Shown: positions 17,736-25,049 of the stretch, in pieces
Layout of the letters: every line of letters starts with the position of its first letter
Position numbering within the stretch: the stretch's first letter is position 1
Origin: DATBLE01 sp036555585
GTDB lineage: Bacteria; Actinomycetota; Thermoleophilia; Gaiellales; Gaiellaceae
DNA: 64,000 nt
Assembly: GCA_036555585.1 (NCBI GenBank)
Contig: DATBLE010000024.1
Span: forward strand, 70,624-134,623
Direction: 5' to 3'
The notes under the pieces: model-generated
Told to the model about the DNA's origin: nothing
The model's input: only the letters and a program-made list of their open reading frames with translations
Database searches by the model: none
Program-made: the position numbers and the translations under genes

Positions 17736-18923
17736 GTGAGCCGGGCGGCGGTGGTCGGCGGATCGATCGGCGGTCTGACCGCCGCGCTCCTGCTCCGCGA
17801 CGGCGGCTGGGAGGTGGACGTGTTCGAGCGCTCTCCCGCCGCCCTCGAGGGACGCGGAGGCGGGATCGTGCTGCACCCGGCGACCATCCGGTACCTCGTC
17901 GAGCGAGCCGGCCTGGCTCCGGCCGAGCTCGGCGTCTCGGTCGCCTGGCTGCGCTATCTCGACGGCGCGGGCAGGATTGCCCACCAGGAGCGGAGCGGCT
18001 ACCGGTTCACCTCGTACGACGTCCTCTACCGCGCGCTGCTCGAGGCCTACGGCCGGGAGCGATACCACCTGGGAGAGGAATGTCTGGGCCTCGCCGGCTC
18101 GGACGATCGTCCGGCTCTCGAGCTCGCCTCGGGGCGCACGGCACGCGCGGACATGGTCGTCTTCGCCGACGGGATCAACTCGTTCGGCCGCTGTCTCGTC
18201 GCACCGGAGGCGGAGCCCGAGTACGTCGGGTACGTCGCCTGGCGAGGCACGCTCGATGCCGACCGGCTCGAGCACCCGATCTTCGAGACCCTCGCCGACG
18301 CGATCACCTACCACGTCCTCCCCGCCGGGCACTTCATCACCTATCCGATCCCCGGTTCCGACAGCCCGGCCGGCGCCCGGCGGCGGCGGAACTGGCTGTG
18401 GTACTGGAACGTGCCGGCGGGCGAGGAGCTCGAGCAGCTCCTGACCGCGGCCGACGGCACCCGGTTCGCGACCTCCGTGCCGCGCGGCCTGGTGCACCGC
18501 GACCGCCTGGGCGAGCTCGCCCGGCGGGCGGAGGCACGCCTCCCTCCGGTGCTCACAGAGCTCGTGCGCGCGACACCCGAGCCCTTCATCCAGGTGATCT
18601 TCGATCTCGAGGTCGAGGGGATGGCGTCAGGGCGGGCGTGCCTGATCGGCGACGCCGCCTTCACGGCCAGGCCTCACATCGCGGTGGGAACCGCGAAAGC
18701 CGCCGAGGACGCGTGGACGCTCGCGGCGGCGCTCGATGGCGCGCGCGGCGACGTCGCGCAGGCCCTCGACCGGTGGTCGCGGCAGCAGATCAGGCTCGGC
18801 GCCGACGCCGTCCGGCGCTCGCGCGAGGCAGGCACCCGCCTCCAGAACGGGACGTGGCAGGTCGGCGAGCCGCTTCCCTACGGCCTGTACCGGATCGGCG
18901 ACAGCGTGCTGGCGGACGACTGA
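17736..18923 (+). CDS. FAD-dependent monooxygenase, 2,6-dihydroxypyridine 3-monooxygenase-like
   Basis: Class A flavin hydroxylase of 395 residues. The N-terminal GxGxxG-type motif is AAVVGGSIGGLTAALLLRDGG. The second FAD/NADPH motif is at ADMVVFADGINSFGR, and the late GD motif is in RACLIGDAAFTARPHIAVGTAKAAEDAWTLAAAL. The central YVAWRGTL and WNVPA segments resemble the dihydroxypyridine monooxygenase group of N-heterocycle pathways. Substrate is inferred only from that similarity and from the catabolic context. Confidence 0.88.
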   Translation: MSRAAVVGGSIGGLTAALLLRDGGWEVDVFERSPAALEGRGGGIVLHPATIRYLVERAGLAPAELGVSVAWLRYLDGAGRIAHQERSGYRFTSYDVLYRALLEAYGRERYHLGEECLGLAGSDDRPALELASGRTARADMVVFADGINSFGRCLVAPEAEPEYVGYVAWRGTLDADRLEHPIFETLADAITYHVLPAGHFITYPIPGSDSPAGARRRRNWLWYWNVPAGEELEQLLTAADGTRFATSVPRGLVHRDRLGELARRAEARLPPVLTELVRATPEPFIQVIFDLEVEGMASGRACLIGDAAFTARPHIAVGTAKAAEDAWTLAAALDGARGDVAQALDRWSRQQIRLGADAVRRSREAGTRLQNGTWQVGEPLPYGLYRIGDSVLADD

Positions 18924-18973
18924 GAACCGAGACCTTGACTCAAATGGGCAATTGCGGACTTCACGTACTTCTG

Positions 18974-18979
18974 TAATCT
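18974..18979 (+). promoter_or_regulatory. -10 element of a leaderless promoter for a vapBC-type module
   Basis: TAATCT ends seven bases before GTG 18987. TTGCGG lies about 16 bases further upstream as a candidate -35. Confidence 0.55.
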
Positions 18980-18986
18980 TGTAGCC

Positions 18987-19253
18987 GTGGAACACCGGAT
19001 CTCGGCAACGGAGCTGGCACGAAAGCTGGGTGACGTCATCGGCCGCGTGCGCTACCGAGGAGACTCGTTCGTGATCGAGCGGAACGGGGACGCGGTCGCG
19101 CGGCTCGCTCCACTCCCCGAGGGATCCGCCACATCACTGCGTGAGGCGTTGACCGCATGGCGATCGGCCGGGAAGGCAGAGCCCGCATTCGCAGACGACC
19201 TCGAGCGTGTAGCGGCGGCCGACCGGATCCCGCAAGACCCGTGGGCCTCGTAG
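18987..19253 (+). CDS. Antitoxin, Phd/VapB-like
   Basis: 88 residues beginning MEHRISATELARKLGDVIGRVRYRGDSFVIERNGDAVARL, the N-terminal DNA-binding fold of Phd-type antitoxins. The acidic C-terminal tail would wrap the toxin. It overlaps the PIN toxin gene by 13 bases. Confidence 0.88.
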   Translation: MEHRISATELARKLGDVIGRVRYRGDSFVIERNGDAVARLAPLPEGSATSLREALTAWRSAGKAEPAFADDLERVAAADRIPQDPWAS

Positions 19254-19663
19254 TCGACACCAGCGCTCTCGTCGACCTGGAGCGGGCATCAGGCGACTGG
19301 GAAACCATGCTCACCGGGATCGGCGACGAGACGGTCGTGCTCCCGGCAATCGTCTACGGCGAGCTGCTCGTGGGCGTCCACCTCGCCGGCCGTGTGGACC
19401 AGGCTTCCGCCCGGCGCGTGAAGATCGCCGCGCTCGTCGAGCGCGTCCCGGTGGTCGAGTTCGGCCGGGAGATCGCCGAGCGCTGGGCCGACCTCTTCGC
19501 CGCGCTGAGCCGGCGAGGCCGCCTCATTCCTGCAAACGACCTCGCCGTCGCGGCGACGGCGCTCCAGCTCGACTTCGGCGTGCTCGTCGGCGCGCGGGAC
19601 GAGGCACACTTCCGTCGCGTACCGAAGCTGCGGGTGCACAGCTTTCGGGCCCGACATGCCTGA
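19241..19663 (+). CDS. VapC-like PIN-domain ribonuclease toxin
   Basis: 140 residues starting at GTG 19241 within the antitoxin gene. Acidic active-site residues are visible: D in VVDTSALVDLE, E in VYGELLVGVHLA, D in IPANDLAVAATAL and D near VGARDEAHF. It would cleave tRNA or other RNA when released from its antitoxin. Confidence 0.9.
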   Translation: MGLVVDTSALVDLERASGDWETMLTGIGDETVVLPAIVYGELLVGVHLAGRVDQASARRVKIAALVERVPVVEFGREIAERWADLFAALSRRGRLIPANDLAVAATALQLDFGVLVGARDEAHFRRVPKLRVHSFRARHA

Positions 19664-20486
19664 TGCGTCAATGCAAGACCTGTCTCGCCATACGCTACCG
19701 GGTTCTGGACTCCGCGCGTCCGGACGAATGTGAGGTTCTTCAACGGTGGCGTATAGCGCGATGAAGCAAGTCGTTCGACATCCGACCCATTATCGGTGTT
19801 CCAAGGAGCTTGCTTGGTAAAGACGGTGTCGATCGCAGTCTCGCCGCTCAGACTGTCTCTTTGGCGATTAGGCGGGCGGCTGAGCGACTAGAGGTGCTCG
19901 GCACGACTCGGCGTGCTAGCGAGCAGTTTGTAGTCTCGTCGGATCTTTTTTCACGAAGGGCGATTCTTGGCGGTTAGAGGAACCACCCCGGTGGCACTCG
20001 AGGTGGGTGGAAGGGGACGCCGACCTTGAACAGGGGGCGGAGGCAGTTGCTTTGATGCTTCGAAGAAACAGCCTCGAATGGCTGAGTGGGACCCGGTGTC
20101 AGGTCTTGCTGTGAGACTGAGTTCGTGCCGTCAGGAGCGTTTGTCAGGGTGGCGCCGGTCGTGCTCGCTCGTGGCTCGAGGTCTTGCTGACCCGTCTTCG
20201 GCGGTGTCTTTGCAATGAGGTGTCCGGGCGAGCGGGCCGGCGCCGGCTTGGCTCTCCGCTCGCTGGCTTGATCAGAAGCCTGTCCGCCCTCCGGGCGTGA
20301 CTCCTCACAGCATTGCCGTGAGCGGTTCCTGTGCGCCTAGCCGGCACCGGCGTTGCCCCCAACGGTGTGGAGGCGGCAAAGGTCGCTGGCGAACATCGCC
20401 AGGAGCCGGCGCGCGGCCAGAAAGCGCGGTGGCTGCAGAATGCCCCCAGTTGCGCAGCAGCTCGGACCATGGCCACTCGCCCGGGG
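19664..20486. other. 820-bp gene-free stretch, visibly less GC-rich
   Basis: No frame here has the third-position GC pattern of its neighbours, and the first half is noticeably richer in A/T. A wobble-containing stem pairs ATACGCTACCG (about 19690) with CGGTGGCGTAT (about 19742). A T6 run occurs near 19946, and CCACCC/GGGTGG repeats occur near 19984-20010. It may be a decayed mobile element or a non-coding RNA locus lying between two toxin-antitoxin modules. I could not identify transposase remnants or terminal repeats. Confidence 0.5.
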
Positions 20487-20894
20487 TCAGGGCTTCACAA
20501 GGCTGTCGAGGAAGGCGCGGGCGGTCGTGATCGGAAGGTCGCCCGCCAGCGCGAGTAGATGCCGATCGCCGGAGACGAGGACGGCGCGCTCCTGCTCTGC
20601 GAGCGCCAACAGGTAGTCGTCGCCGGGATCTGAAGAGCGCTTCGCAGGTCTGGCCGGGTCGGAGGCGACGCCGGCGCCGAGGCGCAAGAGGAGGACGAGA
20701 GTGGCCGCGTCGCTTTCGGAGATGCGCTCGCGCAGCTTCGGGTAGGCGAGCGCCCGCTCCAGCTCGGCGAGCAGCTTCTCCGAGACGACGAGCTCGAAGT
20801 CACCTGCGACCCACCGCGAAAGGACCTGAGCCGGTGCTCCGCTGCGTGAAAGGAGGGCTGCGACAAGGACGTTCGGGTCGAGGACGGCGCGCAC
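20487..20894 (-). CDS. PIN-domain toxin (PIN_3 family)
   Basis: 135 residues starting at GTG 20894, immediately after the antitoxin stop (TGAGTG). PIN acidic residues are in VLDPNVLVAALLS, LLAELERALAYPKL and DPGDDYLLALAEQERAVLVSGDRHLLAL. This is the family annotated as a putative toxin of type II modules and acts as an RNase. Confidence 0.88.
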   Translation of the reverse strand: MRAVLDPNVLVAALLSRSGAPAQVLSRWVAGDFELVVSEKLLAELERALAYPKLRERISESDAATLVLLLRLGAGVASDPARPAKRSSDPGDDYLLALAEQERAVLVSGDRHLLALAGDLPITTARAFLDSLVKP

Positions 20895-21125
20895 TCAGCG
20901 CCGGCGCCGCCGCGTCTGGTGCTGCGCCTCGATCGCGAGCGCGAGCGCATCCGCCTCGCCGAGGTCGTCTCGCTGCCAGAGGCGGTCGAGCAGGTCGAAG
21001 CCGAGATCCCGTCGCAGCGCCTCTTCGATCACTTCGCTGTCGCCCTTGCCTGTACGGGCAGCGCGGATCTTGACTGCGCGCAGAATCTCCTCGTCGACCG
21101 TCAGCGTGGTTCTCATCTTCGCCAT
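20895..21125 (-). CDS. Ribbon-helix-helix antitoxin
   Basis: 76 residues. RTTLTVDEEILRAVKIRAARTGKGDSEVIEEALRRDLGF is a classic MetJ/Arc-type ribbon-helix-helix. The tail QHQTRRRRR is strongly basic. ATG 21125 is six bases after a TAAGAT -10 element, so leaderless. It is the first gene of the pair with the PIN toxin. Confidence 0.87.
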   Translation of the reverse strand: MAKMRTTLTVDEEILRAVKIRAARTGKGDSEVIEEALRRDLGFDLLDRLWQRDDLGEADALALAIEAQHQTRRRRR

Positions 21126-21131
21126 CTCTGC

Positions 21132-21137
21132 ATCTTA
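21132..21137 (-). promoter_or_regulatory. -10 element of a leaderless promoter for the RHH/PIN module
   Basis: Minus-strand TAAGAT ends six bases before ATG 21125. Confidence 0.5.
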
Positions 21138-21212
21138 GCATCACGACATCAATCCGAGGAAGACGCGGTGCGCATTCGCGCGAAGAATGACGGCGGACCG
21201 GCTGCGCGCAGG

Positions 21213-22166
21213 TCAGGTCTTCAACGGCACCGCGTAGCACGGCGACGGCGCGCCCGTCGCACCGCGGAGCTTCAGCGGGAAGCACATGAAGGCGAACTCG
21301 TACTGCTTCTCGGCCGCGATCTCCTCCATGTCCACGACCTCGATGATGTTCGCGCCGGCGGTCGCGAACATGTAGCAGTGCACCGGCAGGAAGACGTCCG
21401 ACTCCTCGGACGGCAGCACCTCGAGCGCGATCGAGTCGCCGCCGATGCACATCGCGCCCATCTCCTCGCACAGCCACTTGGCCGCGGGCAGGCCGATCCC
21501 GGGCGGGCTGAGCAGGTAGCCGTCGAAGTCCGGCCACTTCGTCATCCGGCCCGTGCGCACGAGCACGACGCTCTTCGGCCGGATCGTCACCCCCTGCTCG
21601 CTCGCCGAGCGCTGGAGGTCCTCGGGCGTGATCGCGTAGCCGTCGGGCAGGCAGTCGACGCCGTGCAGGCCGGCGACGTCGAGCAGCACGCCGCGGGCGA
21701 TGATCGGCGGGTAGCGGTCCGGGCCGCCCTTGTTCCAGATGCGGCTGCCGAGGTCGGCGTCGGGAGTCCAGCCGTTCCAGAACTGCCCGTAGAAGCCCAG
21801 GTGGTTGAACGTGTCGATGTGGGTGCCGCAATGCGTGTACAGGTGGATCGAGTCGCCGCAGTACGAGTACTTCTCGTGCACGTGCGAGCCGACGCCGGAG
21901 AGGTTGTCGTTGATCGAGCCCTGCGGCGTGTGCGTCATCCAGATCCCGTACGGCGGGTCGCCGGCCGCGACCCACGAAGGCATGCCGAGGAAGTAGTCGA
22001 CGTTCAGGTCGAAGAGGTGCGAGCCGTCGAGATGCTCGAGGATCGCCTTGTTCGTCTCCGGCGTGATCCAGTTCAGCCGGCCGATCTCGTCGTCGGGCCC
22101 CCAGGGGCTCTTCGAGACCTTGACGCCGTCACGATCGAGGATCGGCTCGAACACGAACTCACTCAC
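21213..22166 (-). CDS. Cyclase family protein (kynurenine-formamidase-like metal hydrolase)
   Basis: 317 residues with the metal motif HCGTHIDTFNHL and the later GGDSIALEV and VHCYMFATAGANIIEVVDM segments that define the cyclase/KynB-like family. Enzymes of this family open or hydrolyse formyl- or lactam-type amides. GTG 22166 overlaps the stop of the upstream nitrilase-type gene by 8 bases, so both are in one two-gene operon. Confidence 0.88.
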   Translation of the reverse strand: MSEFVFEPILDRDGVKVSKSPWGPDDEIGRLNWITPETNKAILEHLDGSHLFDLNVDYFLGMPSWVAAGDPPYGIWMTHTPQGSINDNLSGVGSHVHEKYSYCGDSIHLYTHCGTHIDTFNHLGFYGQFWNGWTPDADLGSRIWNKGGPDRYPPIIARGVLLDVAGLHGVDCLPDGYAITPEDLQRSASEQGVTIRPKSVVLVRTGRMTKWPDFDGYLLSPPGIGLPAAKWLCEEMGAMCIGGDSIALEVLPSEESDVFLPVHCYMFATAGANIIEVVDMEEIAAEKQYEFAFMCFPLKLRGATGAPSPCYAVPLKT

Positions 22167-23016
22167 GGTGGCTCCCTTCTACTGCGGCTGTCTGGGTCTC
22201 CTCGACCAGCGCGCCGTACAGCTCGGGCCGCCGGTGGCCGAAGAGGTAGAGCTCGTACTCGCCCGGGATCACGTAGTCCTTGTCCCGGGCCTTCTCGACG
22301 TCGACCTCGGCGACGAGCAGCGTCTGCTCGGTCGGGTCGGCCTCGGCGAGCCGGGTGCCGTACGGGTCGACGATCTGGCTGCGCCCGCAGAACTCGCCCG
22401 TGCGCTCCGTGCCGACGCGGTTCGCGGTCAGCAGGTAGATGCGGTTCTCCGCCGCCCGGGCGAGCGTGATCACCTCGGTCTGGACCCGCGCCGCGACGGG
22501 GAAGTTCGTCGGGTGCGCGACCATGTCGGCGCCGCGCAGCGCGAGCGTGCGCGTCACCTCGGGGAAGCGCAGGTCGTAGCAGATCTCCACGCCGATCCGG
22601 CCGAGCGGCGTCTCCCAGACGTGGAGCTCGTCCCCCGGGGTGACGAAGCGGTCGACGCCGAGGAACGGCAGGTGCGTCTTCCAGTACGTGCCGACCAGGC
22701 CGTCCGGGCCGACCAGGACCGCCGCGTTCCGCAGCCGGTCCTCGTCGCGCTCGAGGAGGCCGCAGACGGCGTGCATGCCGAGCCGGGCGCACTCCCGCCC
22801 GAGCGCCTCGACCGACGGGCCTGGCACCTCCTCGGCGAACTCCATGCCCTCCTCGAGGCTGTCGAACACGTAGCCCGGGATCGCGCACTCGGGCAGCACG
22901 AGCAGCTCGGCCCCAGCCGCAGCCGCCTCCTCGAGCCGCTGCAGGCAGGTCTCGAGGTTCCGCTCGGGCTCGCCGAGCACCGGGTCGAGCTGGGCGACCG
23001 CGACGCGCGTGGTCAC
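22159..23016 (-). CDS. Carbon-nitrogen hydrolase (nitrilase superfamily, carbamoyl-amidase-like)
   Basis: 285 residues with the catalytic Glu-Lys-Cys triad visible: E in LLVLPECAIPGY, K in TYWKTHLPFLG and C in GVEICYDLRFPE. The family includes N-carbamoylputrescine amidase and beta-ureidopropionase, which complete ureide and pyrimidine breakdown. GTG 23016 lies six bases after a TAGACT -10 element. A GTCTGACAT site lies just upstream and is shared with the divergent gene at 23046. Confidence 0.9.
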   Translation of the reverse strand: MTTRVAVAQLDPVLGEPERNLETCLQRLEEAAAAGAELLVLPECAIPGYVFDSLEEGMEFAEEVPGPSVEALGRECARLGMHAVCGLLERDEDRLRNAAVLVGPDGLVGTYWKTHLPFLGVDRFVTPGDELHVWETPLGRIGVEICYDLRFPEVTRTLALRGADMVAHPTNFPVAARVQTEVITLARAAENRIYLLTANRVGTERTGEFCGRSQIVDPYGTRLAEADPTEQTLLVAEVDVEKARDKDYVIPGEYELYLFGHRRPELYGALVEETQTAAVEGSHRE

Positions 23017-23022
23017 GGGGCG

Positions 23023-23041
23023 AGTCTAATAGTCTGACATT
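23023..23041. promoter_or_regulatory. Leaderless -10 (minus strand) and GTC-W-GAC operator-like site
   Basis: Minus-strand TAGACT (23028-23023) is six bases before GTG 23016. AGTCTGACATT at 23031-23041 matches the sites at 36528, 46917 and 47058 and lies between the two divergent starts. Confidence 0.5.
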
Positions 23042-23045
23042 CGCC

Positions 23046-23636
23046 GTGCGGCGGATCCGCTTCTACTACGACGTCGTCTGCCCGTACTCGTACCTGGAGT
23101 CGCACGTGATCGAGGCTGCGGAGGACGCGGGCGAGGCGGAGGTCGAGTGGCTGCCGTTCGAGCTGCGCCCGGCGCCGAGGCCGCTCCTCGAGGTGCGCGG
23201 CGACCACCTGCGCGTCGACTGGACGCAGAACGTGTACGCACGGGCGCAGGCGATGGGCGTCGAGATCCACCTGCCCCGCTACCAGCCGCGCTCGACGCTC
23301 CCGCTCGCCTCCTGCCTCTGGGCGGCCGAGCGGGGCCGGCTGCGGGCGTTCAAGCACGCGCTCTACGAGGCGTTCTTCTGCGAGGGGGAGGACATCTCCG
23401 CCGACCGGGAGATCGCCCGCGCAGCCGGGCGGGCGGAGCTCGAACCGGACGGCGCGGTCGCTGCCGCGTACGACCCTGGGCGGTTCTCGCGTATCGCGGA
23501 GATCCGCGCGGAGGCCGAGGCGGCCGGCGTCCGGGGTGTGCCGTCGCTACTTGCTCCGGACGGGTCGAGCCACTGGGGGATGGGCGGCCTGGAGCGGCTC
23601 AGGACCGGCGAGCCGCTGGTGCCGCGGCCGGCCTAA
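23046..23636 (+). CDS. DsbA-family oxidoreductase / 2-hydroxychromene-2-carboxylate-isomerase-like
   Basis: 196 residues, thioredoxin fold with an inserted helical domain. The active-site motif CPYS is at about residues 12-15 (YYDVVCPYSYLESHVIE), and a cis-proline segment occurs late (GVRGVPSLLAPDG). Only the first cysteine of a CxxC is present, as in FrnE/HCCA-isomerase members that use glutathione or another thiol. GTG start. Its function in the surrounding amide pathway is unclear. Confidence 0.85.
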   Translation: MRRIRFYYDVVCPYSYLESHVIEAAEDAGEAEVEWLPFELRPAPRPLLEVRGDHLRVDWTQNVYARAQAMGVEIHLPRYQPRSTLPLASCLWAAERGRLRAFKHALYEAFFCEGEDISADREIARAAGRAELEPDGAVAAAYDPGRFSRIAEIRAEAEAAGVRGVPSLLAPDGSSHWGMGGLERLRTGEPLVPRPA

Positions 23637-23914
23637 CCCAGGTCGAGGACGTCGAAGCGGCGCACCTCGGGCTCGAGCCCGAGCTTCCGCATCAGCTCCG
23701 TGCCGCGCGGTACCGCGGCCTCGGCGAGGTAGCGGTCGAGCGCCTCGGCGTCGCGCCAGACGGCGACCAGCCGCCCCCGGCCGTCGGCGTACTCGAGCAA
23801 CGCGGTGACGACGCCCTCCGGACGCGTCGGCCGCGCCGCCTCCATCAGCCGGGCGAGCTCGGCCGCCTGGTCCGCGCTCATGTCTGCCTCGAAACTGATC
23901 CCGGCGTGGCTCAT
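23633..23914 (-). CDS. Small ABM/dimeric alpha-beta barrel-like protein
   Basis: 93 residues. It has no clear catalytic motif, but the pattern GISFEADMSADQAAELARLME ... VVTALLEYADGRGRLVAVWRDAEALDRYLAEAAVPRGTELM resembles antibiotic-biosynthesis-monooxygenase-like dimeric barrels. The ATG overlaps the stop of the ornithine-cyclodeaminase-like gene (ATGA), indicating coupling. Function unknown. Confidence 0.72.
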   Translation of the reverse strand: MSHAGISFEADMSADQAAELARLMEAARPTRPEGVVTALLEYADGRGRLVAVWRDAEALDRYLAEAAVPRGTELMRKLGLEPEVRRFDVLDLG

Positions 23915-24873
23915 GTCGAGATCATCTTCTTCTCGATCCCGACGCCCGCCGCGACCGCGCGCTCGTACTCGAGCGGCACCGTCGCCGAGTCCTGCAGCGC
24001 GATGCCCGTCGAGTCGAACACCGTCACCTGATCGTCGGACTGACGCCCCTCGAGCTCGCCGCAGATCACCTTGCCGATCTCGCCGGCGACGTCGCTCTCG
24101 GCGATCGCGCCCTCGGCGAGCGCGACGTTGATCTCGCCGTCCTCACGGCACTGGCGGATGTCGTCGACGAAGACGCGCGCCCGCTGCAGGGTGCGCGGGT
24201 CGAGCTCCTGCTCGCCCTTCAGGTCGGCGCCGAGCGCGGCGATGTGCGCGCCGGGCTTCACCCAGTCGTCGTCGACGAGCCACTGCCGCGCATGCGTGCC
24301 GGTGACGATCACGTCGGCGCCGTCGACCGCCGAGCGCACGTCGGTCGTCCCGGTGATCCGGAGGTGCGGGTACTTCGGCGCCTGCTCGGCCATGAAGCGG
24401 TCGACCGACTCCTGCGTCCGGCTCCAGATCCGCACGTCCTCCCACGGGAAGACGGCATCGCAGGTGGCGAGCGAGCCCCGGCCGACGAGGCCGCTGCCGA
24501 GGATCGCGAGCACCTTCGAGTCCTTGCGCGCCAGCCACCGCGCCGAGCAGGCCGCCGACGCTCCTGTACGCATCAGCGTGTGGTACGAGCCGTCGCAGAT
24601 CGCGAGTGGGAAACCGGTCTCGGGGTGCGTGTAGATCAGGATCGAGAACACGGCGGGCAGCTCGTACTGCGCGTTGTCCTCTCGGATCGAGACCCACTTG
24701 CAGGCGGCCGCCTCGGGCTCTTCGATGTACGAAGGCATCACTTCCCATTCGCCCTTGTAGCGCTGGAGGACGATGTGGCCCTTCGGCTCCATGTAGACCC
24801 TGCCGAGCCCGTGCATGCGATACGCGTGCTCGACGCAGTCGACGTACTCCGTCGGAGTGAGCAGGCCGACCAT
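23911..24873 (-). CDS. Ornithine cyclodeaminase / mu-crystallin family NAD(P)-dependent enzyme
   Basis: 320 residues from ATG 24873. A Rossmann motif is in KVLAILGSGLVGRGSLATCDAVF, and the family ring of KWVSIREDN, DGSYHTLMRTGASAACSARWLA and HIAALGADLKGEQELD is present. The frame stays open upstream and encodes KTLILSWSD, which matches the usual family N-terminus but has no ATG/GTG/TTG. Two palindromic elements lie just upstream and may have displaced the native start. Likely an imine or amino-acid (de)hydrogenase. Confidence 0.85.
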   Translation of the reverse strand: MVGLLTPTEYVDCVEHAYRMHGLGRVYMEPKGHIVLQRYKGEWEVMPSYIEEPEAAACKWVSIREDNAQYELPAVFSILIYTHPETGFPLAICDGSYHTLMRTGASAACSARWLARKDSKVLAILGSGLVGRGSLATCDAVFPWEDVRIWSRTQESVDRFMAEQAPKYPHLRITGTTDVRSAVDGADVIVTGTHARQWLVDDDWVKPGAHIAALGADLKGEQELDPRTLQRARVFVDDIRQCREDGEINVALAEGAIAESDVAGEIGKVICGELEGRQSDDQVTVFDSTGIALQDSATVPLEYERAVAAGVGIEKKMIST

Positions 24874-24935
24874 GTCGGACCAGCTCAGGATCAGCGTCTT
24901 GCGGTTGCGCCAGCTCTCGATACGCGGTGATGTTA

Positions 24936-24964
24936 AGGGTCTGGCCCCGAAGGGGCCTGACCCT
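24936..24964. repeat. Palindromic element P2 (GGGTCTGACCC class)
   Basis: Arms AGGGTCTGGCCCC (24936-24948) and GGGGCCTGACCCT (24952-24964) pair with a single mismatch around GAA. It is directly upstream of the ornithine-cyclodeaminase-like gene and 27 bases from P3. Confidence 0.8.
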
Positions 24965-24991
24965 GCAGGCTGGGCTCGCCGCCATTTCTGC

Positions 24992-25020
24992 AGGGACAGA
25001 CCCCGGAGAGGTCTGTCCCT
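24992..25020. repeat. Palindromic element P3 (GGGACAGACC class)
   Basis: Perfect 11-bp arms AGGGACAGACC (24992-25002) and 25010-25020 lie around a 7-base loop. The element ends 17 bases before the -10 of the next gene. Its arms are identical over 11 bases to those of P10 inside the CobW gene (52518-52552). Confidence 0.82.
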
Positions 25021-25036
25021 AGGTGAATTCCCGTTC

Positions 25037-25042
25037 TAGAGT
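25037..25042 (+). promoter_or_regulatory. -10 element of a leaderless promoter
   Basis: TAGAGT ends seven bases before ATG 25050. No ribosome-binding site is visible. Confidence 0.55.
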
Positions 25043-25049
25043 TTCCTCG

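Noticed and set aside
20144..20476. A 110-codon open frame on the minus strand in the low-GC gap
   Set aside because: Its translation is arginine/alanine/proline-rich without any domain pattern, the codon third-position bias is absent, and there is no promoter or ribosome-binding site. I treat it as chance.
19664..20486. tRNA or other standard RNA gene in the gap
   Set aside because: No T-loop GTTCRANYC with matching acceptor stem and no recognisable rRNA, tmRNA or RNase P core was found on reading both strands.
24936..25020. CRISPR-like repeat pair
   Set aside because: Only two repeats, non-identical, each palindromic, with no regular spacers and no cas genes in the window.
25023..25049. 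Upstream GTG/ATG-like extension of the second M20 amidase
   Set aside because: The additional residues lie over the -10 element, and the leaderless spacing supports ATG 25050.
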